Shown here: piece after piece, positions 24,753 through 33,000 of the stretch
Position numbering within the stretch: position 1 is the first letter of the stretch
Layout of the letters: each line of letters begins with the position of its first letter
Origin: Unio delphinus
Taxonomy: Eukaryota; Mollusca; Bivalvia; Unionida; Unionidae
Reading direction: 5' to 3'
Assembly (NCBI GenBank): GCA_029339505.1
Contig: JAQISU010000070.1
Coordinates: 3,093,501-3,157,500 of the forward strand
Length of the DNA stretch: 64,000 nucleotides
The notes under the pieces: model-generated
The model's database searches: none
What the model saw: the letters and a program-made list of their open reading frames with translations, nothing else
What the model was told of the DNA's origin: nothing
Program-made: the position numbers and the translations under genes

Positions 24753-26117
24753 ATGAGTGCCAATGAAAATCAGTCTGCTTGGTTGATAGACATTGCAGTC
24801 AATAATGTGTCTCAACATGATTTGAAGTTTGAAATGACGGACTATATTTTTACTCTTTACACGCTGTATCTTTCAGGAACCATGACAGTTGGAATCCCTG
24901 GAAATTCCATCGTATTGGCCATATACTACAAACACAAACCAAGCTCTAGTATAGACTGGCACATACTATCGATTTCTGTTCTAGACCTTGTTTGCCTTGT
25001 AGTCACGGTTCCAATGTATCTCGTGATACAGACTAAATTATGGGATGTAATTGATGTAAATCATCTTTGTAAGGCTTTACACTTCACGGGACAAAGCGTT
25101 ACATTTGCGGAATCCTTTTTACTATGTGCTATGGCTATTGAACGCTTCATTAAAATCTGCAGGCCAAAGTCAACGTTTTATGTGGACCGTCGAAGAAAAT
25201 ATATTGTCCTCTCTATTATACTTTCCACTATTTTCATCTCCATCCCGAATTTGTTTTTCTCGTGGATCGGTAATCGCAGACGCTGCATACCAATAACAAA
25301 TCCTCCTTGGGTTTCATCTGCATTTTTTCTTTCAACAGTCAGTCTTTTTATTGCCATGTTTGGAATTGTGTCTTTTTCCTATATGAGCGTGGCCAGGACG
25401 CTGTTTCAAAGTGTGAATAAAACAACACAAAATTCAATCGCTTCAAGAACGCAAATGCGACGAAATAAGATCGTTCCGCTACCATGTCAGACAGATCTAA
25501 CGCCGACAACTTCCAAGACGTTTGAGAGGATGACGAACGTAACTTCATTGACATTGAAGACAAATGTTACGAGTATACACATTAACGTAAGTAGTCCATC
25601 CTCTAAGGAGATGGTAATTGGTGAGGCTGCTTATTTGGGAAAGAAACACTCATTGGGAAATACTGCTACCAATGACACTAAGAAAGAGAATGAAAACGGA
25701 GGCAATTACTTTGTTAACCTGGGAAAAACATCAGAGACAAGAGAGCGCCTATCAGGAATAACAGTCGAAAATTTTACCACAGCTGAACACATTGCTACCA
25801 AAGTCAAACAACGAGAAAATGTAGTACGCGAATCATTAGAAAATATGTCTTTACTGCAGAAAAGGAGACTCTTTAAGACAACCAAAATTTCATTTCTGAT
25901 CACAATAACGTTTATAATCTCTTGGTTACCGGTTTGGATCTACACAGTCCTGGCATACACTAAAACTGTCATCGATGCAAATGGAACTCTTTTCCTCAAA
26001 CAATCCTATCTTATTAACACATTCATGGACCCAATTCTTTATTTAGCATGCAATTGTAATTTTCGGAACAAGGTAAAAGGGTTGTTCATCAAAAACGAAA
26101 CGACAACTATTGGTTAA
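24753..26117 (+). CDS. Class A (rhodopsin-like) G protein-coupled receptor
   Basis: A 454-residue protein in one exon. The N terminus is short, with N-glycosylation-type sites (NNVS). TM1 carries GNSIV (about residue 50), TM2 has SISVLDLVCLV in place of the usual LAxAD, and a conserved Cys precedes TM3 (HLCKAL). The end of TM3 has ERF in the DRY position. TM6 has FIISWLPVW (the F..W.P type) and TM7 has DPILY in place of NPxxY. The third intracellular loop is long (about 150 residues) and rich in Ser/Thr, as in peptide and amine receptors of invertebrates. The ligand cannot be read from the sequence. The ATG at 24753 follows a splice acceptor at about 24684. Element A begins only 180 bp after the stop. 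Confidence 0.85.
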   Translation: MSANENQSAWLIDIAVNNVSQHDLKFEMTDYIFTLYTLYLSGTMTVGIPGNSIVLAIYYKHKPSSSIDWHILSISVLDLVCLVVTVPMYLVIQTKLWDVIDVNHLCKALHFTGQSVTFAESFLLCAMAIERFIKICRPKSTFYVDRRRKYIVLSIILSTIFISIPNLFFSWIGNRRRCIPITNPPWVSSAFFLSTVSLFIAMFGIVSFSYMSVARTLFQSVNKTTQNSIASRTQMRRNKIVPLPCQTDLTPTTSKTFERMTNVTSLTLKTNVTSIHINVSSPSSKEMVIGEAAYLGKKHSLGNTATNDTKKENENGGNYFVNLGKTSETRERLSGITVENFTTAEHIATKVKQRENVVRESLENMSLLQKRRLFKTTKISFLITITFIISWLPVWIYTVLAYTKTVIDANGTLFLKQSYLINTFMDPILYLACNCNFRNKVKGLFIKNETTTIG

Positions 26118-26296
26118 AGAAAGATCAGGATGGTTGAATAATTGCCTCAAATAACAAAAGATGGACTTTTAAAAGCGATGAGAAGAGTGTGTTGACTATG
26201 CGAAATAGTTCATCAGTATGTATACACTAGCATCCACTAATATAGAGCTAGAACTTTGAATCAAACATAGCGGAGTTCAAGGCTATCGTTCGAAAT

Positions 26297-26451
26297 AGCA
26301 GCAGAGAGGGTGAACCCTACAACGAGCGTAAAGCGTCGAAATCGTAAAAAAGCGTCGAATCATAAAAAAACGTCGAATCGTAAAAAAAGCGTCGACAACC
26401 AACGCTTCCTCGTCTACGCCAGCGTCGTTGTCATCCACCCTCTCTGCTGCT
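26297..26451. repeat. Foldback terminal unit of element A
   Basis: A 155-bp unit starts AGCAGCAGAGAGGGTG and ends with its reverse complement CACCCTCTCTGCTGCT. Inside lie about four ~20-bp repeats built on GCGTCGAATCGTAAAAAA. A 179-bp unit with the same ends sits at 59482-59660 in the same position relative to element B. Both share CCTACAAC after the left arm and GTCGTTGTCA before the right arm, so they are homologous and in direct orientation. They probably mark the left end of each element. Confidence 0.7.
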
Positions 26452-26476
26452 ATGGGTTAATAATTTTTTTACGAGT

Positions 26477-27136
26477 TTAACCGAATATTTGATCCAGTCC
26501 GATACGATATCGTGTTCGAGGATCATGTAAATTTATTGTTATAAATCCATACGGGGTTGACAGAGCGTTACTAAAGAAATTTTTTAATTGATTGAAGTCC
26601 ATATCAGAGCACCATGTCTGCCAAATATTTCGTAACGTATGTGTATCAACGCCGTTAAACACAGCAAGAATATTACAGTTATCTCTGATCACGTTTGGAA
26701 TCTGAGTGTATCGTTGAGTGACATATATCACGTCGGTGTTTTTATGCCTGCCTCTGGAAAAGATCCTAGCAGGATTTTTTTGATTGTCTAACATCACATC
26801 GTCGTATACGACTAAATTATTAATGTTCCCATCAAGGTCATCCATGGATGGTGCCTCGTCAATATCAGTTATAAAATCAATGGCGTTCTCACCCTTAATT
26901 TCTGATGCATTCTCGTTAAAATCCTTTAACACTTCATAACATCGTTGATCATCTACGCTAGGGGCAATTAAATACAACTTATCCCACTTCATCCATCTCA
27001 TTATTAAATTGAGTAACAGTTGCGTCTTGCCGGATCCAGATGGCCCGATTATAATCATCCGGATAGAGTTTGGTAGCGCTGCATGATGCTTAACCGGTTC
27101 TCTTGCTTTAGCCGCTGAAAAATCAATTATATCCAT
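26477..27136 (-). CDS. Genome-packaging ATPase (FtsK/HerA, A32-like), element A
   Basis: This P-loop ATPase drives DNA packaging into capsids in the Polinton/adenovirus-like lineage. It shows Walker A GPSGSGKT, Walker B NNLVVYDDVM, and DVIYVTQRY in the sensor position. Its length (219 residues from the ATG at 27136; 223 from an ATG at 27148) is normal for the family. The 27136 start leaves 17 bp to the divergent zinc-ribbon ATG at 27154, the same spacing as in element B, so I prefer it. No internal stops are present. The relative in element B (59679-60344) has a changed Walker A; this one is intact. Confidence 0.88.
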   Translation of the reverse strand: MDIIDFSAAKAREPVKHHAALPNSIRMIIIGPSGSGKTQLLLNLIMRWMKWDKLYLIAPSVDDQRCYEVLKDFNENASEIKGENAIDFITDIDEAPSMDDLDGNINNLVVYDDVMLDNQKNPARIFSRGRHKNTDVIYVTQRYTQIPNVIRDNCNILAVFNGVDTHTLRNIWQTWCSDMDFNQLKNFFSNALSTPYGFITINLHDPRTRYRIGLDQIFG

Positions 27137-27153
27137 ATCTCTATACATAAATT

Positions 27154-27447
27154 ATGGATCTATATTGTGTGAAGTGTAAAACGCGTACTGGCACAGATGA
27201 CTTGACGACGATTACAACTAGAAATAACCGATCAGCGCTTTCTGGTAAATGCGTGCAATGTGGTACAAAAAAATTTAGATTTATTTCTACAAAATCAAAG
27301 ATTTTACAATCCGGAGATGTTTTTAAAAAAAACGAGGAGGTGATATCGCAGCCAAATTGGCAAAACTCCCTGGAACCCCATGGGCAAAGTACCCCGGAGA
27401 AAAGCACCTTCCAGGATATAGCTACTGTGGACCCGGAACACGATTAG
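27154..27447 (+). CDS. Zinc-ribbon protein (DUF5679-like), element A
   Basis: The start is MDLYCVKCKTRTGT, with a second cysteine pair in CVQCGTKKF about 30 residues later. This CxxC...CxxC ribbon is common in Polintons and large DNA viruses. From 27333 the frame overlaps the PLA2 frame. The zero-frame tail beyond that point (about 37 residues) is not conserved in element B, where it ends after 65 residues in all, so the tail is probably not functional. The slippery heptamer A AAA AAC at 27327-27333 could move ribosomes into the PLA2 frame. Confidence 0.8.
   Translation: MDLYCVKCKTRTGTDDLTTITTRNNRSALSGKCVQCGTKKFRFISTKSKILQSGDVFKKNEEVISQPNWQNSLEPHGQSTPEKSTFQDIATVDPEHD
27327..27333 (+). promoter_or_regulatory. 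Candidate -1 frameshift site AAAAAAC
   Basis: In the zinc-ribbon frame the codons read AAA AAA AAC, so A AAA AAC is a canonical X XXY YYZ heptamer. A -1 slip leads to CGA GGA GGT and into PLA2. The PLA2 frame has a TAA just upstream (27324-27326) and no ATG before its conserved core. The same arrangement is present in element B at 60526-60532 although the A run is one base longer there. Confidence 0.55.
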
Positions 27448-27646
27448 ATATCAGACTTGATGATCAAAATCAACCCAGATCCGGCGAGTATCCGATAAAC
27501 GCCATTGATAAGGCGTGTCACGCTCATGATGTTGCATATAAAAGCAGCAATCTGCAACACAGGCATCTCGCAGATGTGAAATTAATTCATGCGTTAAATG
27601 CTATTCCTGATAAATCTTTCAAAGAAAAATTGGCTTCGTGGTTGGT
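27333..27646 (+). pseudogene. PLA2-like (parvovirus VP1-type) domain, 5' part, split by element C
   Basis: The frame reads RGGDIAAKLAKLPGTPWAKY, then a Ca-binding-loop motif YCGPGT and an active-site HDVAY motif with conserved cysteines. This is a secreted-PLA2-type fold like that in parvovirus VP1 and in several Polintons, thought to act on membranes during virion entry. It lies in the -1 frame of the zinc ribbon. Element C has inserted at 27647, so the last 17 codons of the original gene now lie at 47404-47458. The open frame runs by chance to 27707 through TIR sequence. Confidence 0.8.
27641..27646. repeat. Target-site duplication GTTGGT, left copy
   Basis: The six bases directly before the terminal AGTAGTAATATGG of element C are repeated directly after its right end at 47404-47409. 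A 6-bp duplication is the Polinton hallmark. Confidence 0.95.
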
Positions 27647-27998
27647 AGTAGTAATATGGGGCACTCTAGCCTCAATGGAAAATCCAGTCAAAAACAGCTT
27701 GGGCTAATCTAGCCTCAAGGGGACTTTAACATGGTGGGCCTATCTAGCCTCAAGGGAAATTTAACATGGGGAACTATTTGGGCCTATTTAGCCTCAAGGG
27801 AAATTTAACATGGTGGGCCTATCTAGCCTCAAGGGAAATTTAACATGGGGAACTATTTGGGCCTATTTAGCCTCAAGGGACATGGAACATGGGGAATATG
27901 ATTTGTATGGGTATAGGGAAACTGTCTAGGGACAAGGGAAAAAAAGGGTGGCAATGAAAGCTACTATCTTTTCGAGACTTATGAGTGGCCCTGAAAAG
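27647..27998. repeat. Left terminal inverted repeat of element C
   Basis: 352 bp, inverted copy at 47052-47403, one substitution seen between them (TTTAACATGG versus TTGAACATGG). Inside are two 79-bp direct repeats containing AGCCTCAAGGGAAATTTAAC. The inner edge carries the histone-type stem-loop used by the outward-facing gene at 28030-28263. Confidence 0.97.
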
Positions 27999-28002
27999 GG
28001 CC
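27987..28002 (-). terminator. Histone-type 3' stem-loop, minus strand
   Basis: Read on the minus strand: GGCCCTTTTCAGGGCC, a six-base-pair stem with a UUUC loop, then ACTCA, and a TCGAAAAGA element 11 nt after the stem-loop flank. It lies 27 nt after the stop of the 28030-28263 gene. It matches the consensus of replication-dependent histone mRNA 3' ends and their U7-pairing downstream element. Confidence 0.75.
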
Positions 28003-28029
28003 GTTATGTGTACTGTTAACGTTGTCTTG

Positions 28030-28263
28030 TTAACACAGAGGACATCTCACAGATCTTCTTCTCTTCCTTAAACTTCTCCTTACTGTGGGTCCATAGAAGA
28101 GAACTCTCTTCAAGCAACCTTGTCTTTCCACATAGACTCTTCTCTTCCAATAGGCTGTCTCCGTCCTATGAATGACACTCCATGATGATCTGACATACAT
28201 GGGTATGTCAGTCCTAAACAGCATACTTGACACAAGGGTTGACGATTCAACATTAGTCCACAT
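28030..28263 (-). CDS. Small arginine-rich protein, element C left-end gene
   Basis: 77 residues, outward facing. The C-terminal half is very basic (VRRSLRKRRRSVRCPLC), with a CxxC-like end; no family is recognised. A TATA box, GTATAAATAA on the minus strand (28314-28305), lies about 42 nt before the ATG, and the message would end at the histone-type stem-loop in the TIR. It may be a DNA-binding core-type protein; that is only inference from composition. Confidence 0.6.
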   Translation of the reverse strand: MWTNVESSTLVSSMLFRTDIPMYVRSSWSVIHRTETAYWKRRVYVERQGCLKRVLFYGPTVRRSLRKRRRSVRCPLC

Positions 28264-28481
28264 CTTCTGATGAGAACAGGTGAATCGAATGCCGTGTACT
28301 GCGGTTATTTATACGGGAAGAGCGGATTGAAACGGATTGAGTGTATCCACCAATCCAAACGTGCGCTACAAAAGTCAGACACAGCCATCCAATCGGAAGA
28401 GAGCAGTCTGTGACGTCACCTTTTCTATATAGAGGTACTAGCGCCTGTGCGCAGTCAATCGATTCAAGAGAGTTGTCAATC
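28264..28481. promoter_or_regulatory. Divergent promoter region of element C left end
   Basis: It holds a minus-strand TATA (28305-28314) for the left gene. For the plus gene it has CCAAT motifs (28350, 28389), a perfect CRE-type TGACGTCA (28411-28418) and a TATA-like CTATATAGAG (28425-28434). The two divergently transcribed genes both end in histone-type stem-loops. Confidence 0.6.
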
Positions 28482-29129
28482 ATGGCGGACCCTAAGAAGA
28501 CAATGAATTGGAGTGAGACAGGAGTAGAGACAGCAAGTCACGGACCAACAGTGACTACTAAAGTCATGACAAATCTACATCCAGAAGAAGTTGATTTTAA
28601 CTGGGATATTGTGGATTTTTTAACATCGCAAGAATTTATTCCGGAACCTTCGTTGCCTTCTGTATCTTCTTATGGACAAGTCGATGATTTTAAGCAGAGA
28701 CAAAAAGAAGCATTGGAGCGATTTTTACAACAACAGAAAGTAGAAGAACAAGCTTTTCTTATGCAACAGCAGGAAGAAGAAGAAGCAAGAAGAAAACACC
28801 AGGAAGAAACAGTAGCAGCAGCAGCAGCAACGGAGAAGAATGAAGACCAAGGACAGAAAGAAAATAGTGAAAATCAAACGGTTACGACGGTACTTTTAGA
28901 TATTTTAGCTGAGTTAAGGAGTCTGAAACAAATGTATCAGACTTCTTTATCACGACCGAAGAGAAAAAGACCTTCTCGAGCGAAACAACCCGATCTCTCT
29001 GTGACTACGTCTACCTTACCACCGTTAGTGATTTCTACCAAATCATTGACAGGAACCACCAGTCCCGAAGTAGGCCTTGGCCGTGGCAAAGGCTTAAGAC
29101 AGCTCAAGAGGATTTCATCCCGTTTCTGA
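28482..29129 (+). CDS. Coiled-coil protein with basic tail, element C
   Basis: 215 residues from ATG at 28482 (context ATCATGGCG), which lies about 50 nt after the TATA-like box; longer upstream reading would include the promoter. The middle is Gln/Glu-rich and helical (QQQKVEEQAFLMQQQEEEE), then LLDILAELRSLKQMY, then a nuclear-localisation-type RPKRKRPSRAK. It has no known family. The transcript is predicted to end at the stem-loop 29163-29178. Confidence 0.65.
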   Translation: MADPKKTMNWSETGVETASHGPTVTTKVMTNLHPEEVDFNWDIVDFLTSQEFIPEPSLPSVSSYGQVDDFKQRQKEALERFLQQQKVEEQAFLMQQQEEEEARRKHQEETVAAAAATEKNEDQGQKENSENQTVTTVLLDILAELRSLKQMYQTSLSRPKRKRPSRAKQPDLSVTTSTLPPLVISTKSLTGTTSPEVGLGRGKGLRQLKRISSRF

Positions 29130-29162
29130 GTTTGTTTTGTTTTAAATACACAAAACACCAAC

Positions 29163-29178
29163 GGTCCTTTTCAGGACC
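29163..29178 (+). terminator. Histone-type 3' stem-loop
   Basis: GGTCCTTTTCAGGACC (perfect 6-bp stem, UUUC loop) then ACTCCA, with TCGAAAAGA 12 nt later. It lies 34 nt after the stop at 29129. Confidence 0.75.
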
Positions 29179-29439
29179 ACTCCAATTATTTCGAAAAGAA
29201 ATACTATGTCAATTGCCTAATTCAATGAAAACTCAAAAGTCCTTTATTTTTTTAAAAACCCATGATGTACGTGTGAGTGAATGAATGTGTGAGTGTAGGT
29301 AATTATACTATCAAATCAAAACCAAGAGACACTTACGTTTTTTCTCTTTAGTTTATTCTAGTACAAACGTCACAATTCAATATCACAACATAACATAACA
29401 CAAGACCACTTTAAAAAAGTTCATAGGTTTTCTTCTGTT

Positions 29440-29907
29440 TCACTCTTTCTGTTTTTTCATTTTCTTTACTGTCACAGCTTTTTTTTCTTCCTCTTCACTT
29501 TCGTTTCGTCTTCTTTTCTTGTTTTTGTGAACGTGACGGGGTTCTTCCTTGGAGGAGGGTACCTCTTTCTCCTCCTGTTCAGAATTTCTTTCCTCCTCCT
29601 CCTCCTCTTCCTCCGCCTCCTCCTCCTCCTGCTCCTGTTGTTTCTTAGGGCAGTTTGGAGACCAATGTCCTTTCTCTTTACAATAATAACAGGTATCTTG
29701 ACTTTTGTCTCTATTGTAGCCTTTTTTATTTTTGTTACGATCTGAACATTCTGTAGCCCAATGTCCTTTCTTCTTACAGATATAGCAAGTATCTTGACTT
29801 TTATCTCGATAGGAGGGAGAGTAGGCTGTCGGCTGGTCTGACGAAAACTTTCGTATGACCCCACGTAAAGCTCTAATGAGAAGTTCCACTTGTGTAGGTT
29901 CTTCCAT
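29440..29907 (-). CDS. Double CCHC zinc-knuckle protein, element C
   Basis: 155 residues from the ATG at 29907. Two zinc knuckles of type CxxCxxxGHxxxxC (CYICKKKGHWATEC and CYYCKEKGHWSPNC) lie around residues 40-90. A long acidic run and two basic nuclear-localisation-like clusters follow (HKNKKRRR and VKKMKKQK). Zinc knuckles bind single-stranded nucleic acid, so a role in replication, packaging or RNA handling is likely. Minus-strand TATA-rich sequence (29961-29973) lies about 55 nt upstream, and AATAAA on the minus strand (29357-29352) follows the stop, so this gene seems to use ordinary polyadenylation. Confidence 0.75.
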   Translation of the reverse strand: MEEPTQVELLIRALRGVIRKFSSDQPTAYSPSYRDKSQDTCYICKKKGHWATECSDRNKNKKGYNRDKSQDTCYYCKEKGHWSPNCPKKQQEQEEEEAEEEEEEEERNSEQEEKEVPSSKEEPRHVHKNKKRRRNESEEEEKKAVTVKKMKKQKE

Positions 29908-30043
29908 CGTTCTGGTCAATGTGAGAGTGAAAGGAATACTGAAAGGTTAGACACTAACCCTTTATATATATATGCACGGATCGAACATGAATATATAGGG
30001 TTATGGTCTTTAAAAGGTAGTCATTTGACTTTTTGCAGACAAT
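29908..30043. promoter_or_regulatory. Divergent promoter between zinc-knuckle gene and PolB
   Basis: TATATATATA at 29961-29973 fits the leftward gene. AATATATAGG at 29990-29999 lies about 45 nt before the PolB ATG at 30044. Confidence 0.5.
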
Positions 30044-33000
30044 ATGAAAAGGCCACATCATGCTGTGGAGAAAGGAAAAGATAGTAAGAGACAGAAACGT
30101 AATGTATCGCCTAGCACAGTAGCTGAAGTCTTGGCTCAAATTCATGCCAGTGATTTTGAAGATGACATGAGTGAGCCCGAATCCACACCCAGACAATCCA
30201 CGTCCAAGCAAAGTGCACCACTCTTAGTAAACCCTGAAAATTACTATCACATTCGAGAGACAGAAAAGCGTTCCTCTCGAAAATTTAGAACAACGGCTTA
30301 CACGTATGCCGTAAGGTTTAAAGATTTCAAGGCCAATGTACCTTTGGAGAATACAGAAGGGTTCATTACTGAGGTGTGGGATTCTGTGTTAACTGCACTG
30401 AAACAGCAATGTCAAGAAAAAGAAGACGATCGCTTGAGACTTTCTATTCATCACGATAATTTGAAGTCTCCCGTTTGGATCGAGTTTACTAGCCCATCAG
30501 AATTAACACCTTCCAAAGTCATCGACAAAATTCAACATGTGCAACAATCCAACGACAAGTTTCACATTGACGATGGAAAAGCCACACTGTTTATGACCCA
30601 CGTGTCTCTTCCCCAGGGGACAGGACGCAAAAAAGTATTATTGGTCGACAACCTTCGCAACACCAAACTAAGCCTCGTCCGAATTAACAATCCTCAAGAC
30701 CAGATGTGTTTAGCCCGTGCTGTCGTCGTGGGACGAACGTATGCCAACAAGAACGACACGACAGAATGGAAAAGAGCCTGGAAAACTATTCGACAATCGG
30801 ACCGAGCCAAACAACGAAGTGAAGCAGAACTCCTGTTACAGCAAGCGGGGATATCCAAAGACACTCCTTGTGGCATTCCAGAAATGCAAAAGTTGCAAGA
30901 CGTCTTGGCTCCACGTTACACCTTGAAAGTACACCCTCAAGAAGTGCGTGGACCTCTTTTGTTTCGAGGCCACGATTTCAAAGACCGAAAATACATTCAC
31001 GTCTATCATCACGATGGTCATTTTGATACCATTACCAGTATCACTGGATTCCTGGGATACAGTTACTACTGTGAAAAATGTGACTATGGTTATAACAATC
31101 GAGAACAACACAAGCATTGTGGATCGAAATGTGAGGGATGTTTGGCCTCACAACCTTGTCTGGACCAAGGACAAGAAAGAGTGCATTGCCCTGTGTGTCA
31201 GCGCACTTTTGTCAGTCCTACCTGTTACCAACAACATTTGAAGATGCAAGGTTCACAGCAGAAAAGTGCTTGTCAACTGCTGAGATTGTGCCCTACTTGT
31301 GGACAAGGCATACGTACTAGTAATGCCAAGTTTCACGTTTGTCGAGGGAAGAAACGATGTCACATTTGTCGCCAAATCGTGGACTTGGAGCACGAATGCT
31401 TCATTCAAAAATATCAACCCCGACCAGATGATACCCAGAAGAAAGGGAATTTTATCTTTTTTGATTTCGAATGCATGCAAGAAACTGGTATTCACATTCC
31501 TAATTTCTGCGTAGCTCACCGTGCGTGCGAGCAGTGCATCCAAGAACCTATCTTTAGTCATTGCCCTTACTGCAGCAAGATTCCTGGAGGACGTGAAAAA
31601 ATCTTTCGAGGGTCGAACACGCTAGCCGATTTTGCCCAATGGATCCTTAATCCCATCGACGAAACGTGGAGTCCAGAAGACATCGAACGTTACGGCATTT
31701 GTCATCGCCATGCCACGGTCATGGCTCACAATTTCTCGGGATACGATGGGCAATTTCTGCTCAGATACTATGCGGAACAAAGTACCGAACGGCCTCAAGT
31801 GACTTTAAACGGAGTCAAAATCATTTCTATGCAAGTAGGACAAGTACAGTTTAAAGATTCGATGTGTTACTTGACCATGCCATTAAGTCGCATGCCTAAA
31901 ACGTTTGGAATGACAGAAATGGCTAAAGGTTATTTTCCACACTTTTTTAATACCAAAGCCAATCAACATGCCGTTCTACCCCATTTGCCTGAGGCTGACG
32001 ACTACGACCCCGACAACATGCGCACCGAACAACGAGAAGCTTTCTATGCTTGGTACCAGACTCACGCCTCGGACCCTTTTGACTTTCAAGAAGAAATGTT
32101 AAAGTACTGTCGATCTGACGTGGACATTTTACGACGTTGCTGTGGAAAATTTCGAGAACTGTTCATGGAATACGGAGGGATCGATCCTTTGAAAGAAGCT
32201 TGTACCATCGCCAAAGCGTGTTCTTTAGTGTACCGAAAACGCTTTATGCCTGAAAATACTCTAGCGGTCATCAATCCTCAAACGACAAATTTTGTCAAAC
32301 GTCAATACTCGGTCAAAGCCCTACGCTGGCTCCATTACTTGTGCGACAAGGAAGACAAATGGATCCAACACGCTCGCAACGGAGGAGGCGAAAAGACCAT
32401 CGGAACGTATTCGGTAGATGGTTGGGACTTAGAAAACCCTCAAATCGTGTACGAGTTTAACGGATGTTTATTTCACGGATGTCCCCTATGCTACCCTCAA
32501 CGAGACACCAAAAATCAGTTTTTACAACGAACCATGGAAGACTTGTACCAGACCACGTTTCAGCGACGTTTGAAGTTAGAACAGCAAGGATACCAGGTGG
32601 TGGAAATGTGGGAACACGAGTACGATCAGCGTTTGAAAACCGATCCCGAGTTTAAACGCATCGTAGAAAGTTACAAGTGGGTGGACCCCCTGAACCCTCG
32701 GGATAGTTTGTACGGAGGACGAACGAATGCTACCTGTTTACTGTACCAAGCGGACGAGGAGAAGGGAGAAGAAATCAAATACTCGGACGTGTGTTCGTTG
32801 TATCCTTACGTGTGCAAATATTGTCACTTTCCCGTAGGGCATCCAGAATTGATGACAGAACACATTGATTTGGACCACATTCGACAGTACGAAGGATTGA
32901 TCAAGTGTAAAGTCTTACCACCCACAGACTTGTACCATCCCGTTTTACCTCACCATTGCCAAGGAAAACTGATGTTTCCTTTGTGTCGCACATGTGCCGA

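Noticed and set aside
26291..26296. Target-site duplication for element A
   Set aside because: The 6 bp before the left foldback unit are not repeated at either candidate right end (59481 or 59660).
28253..28483. Minus-strand open frame covering the divergent promoter
   Set aside because: It overlaps TATA and CRE-type promoter sequence and the start of the plus gene, and shows no recognisable protein.
29527..29745. Leucine-rich membrane protein on the plus strand
   Set aside because: It is the antisense of the Glu-rich stretch of the zinc-knuckle gene.
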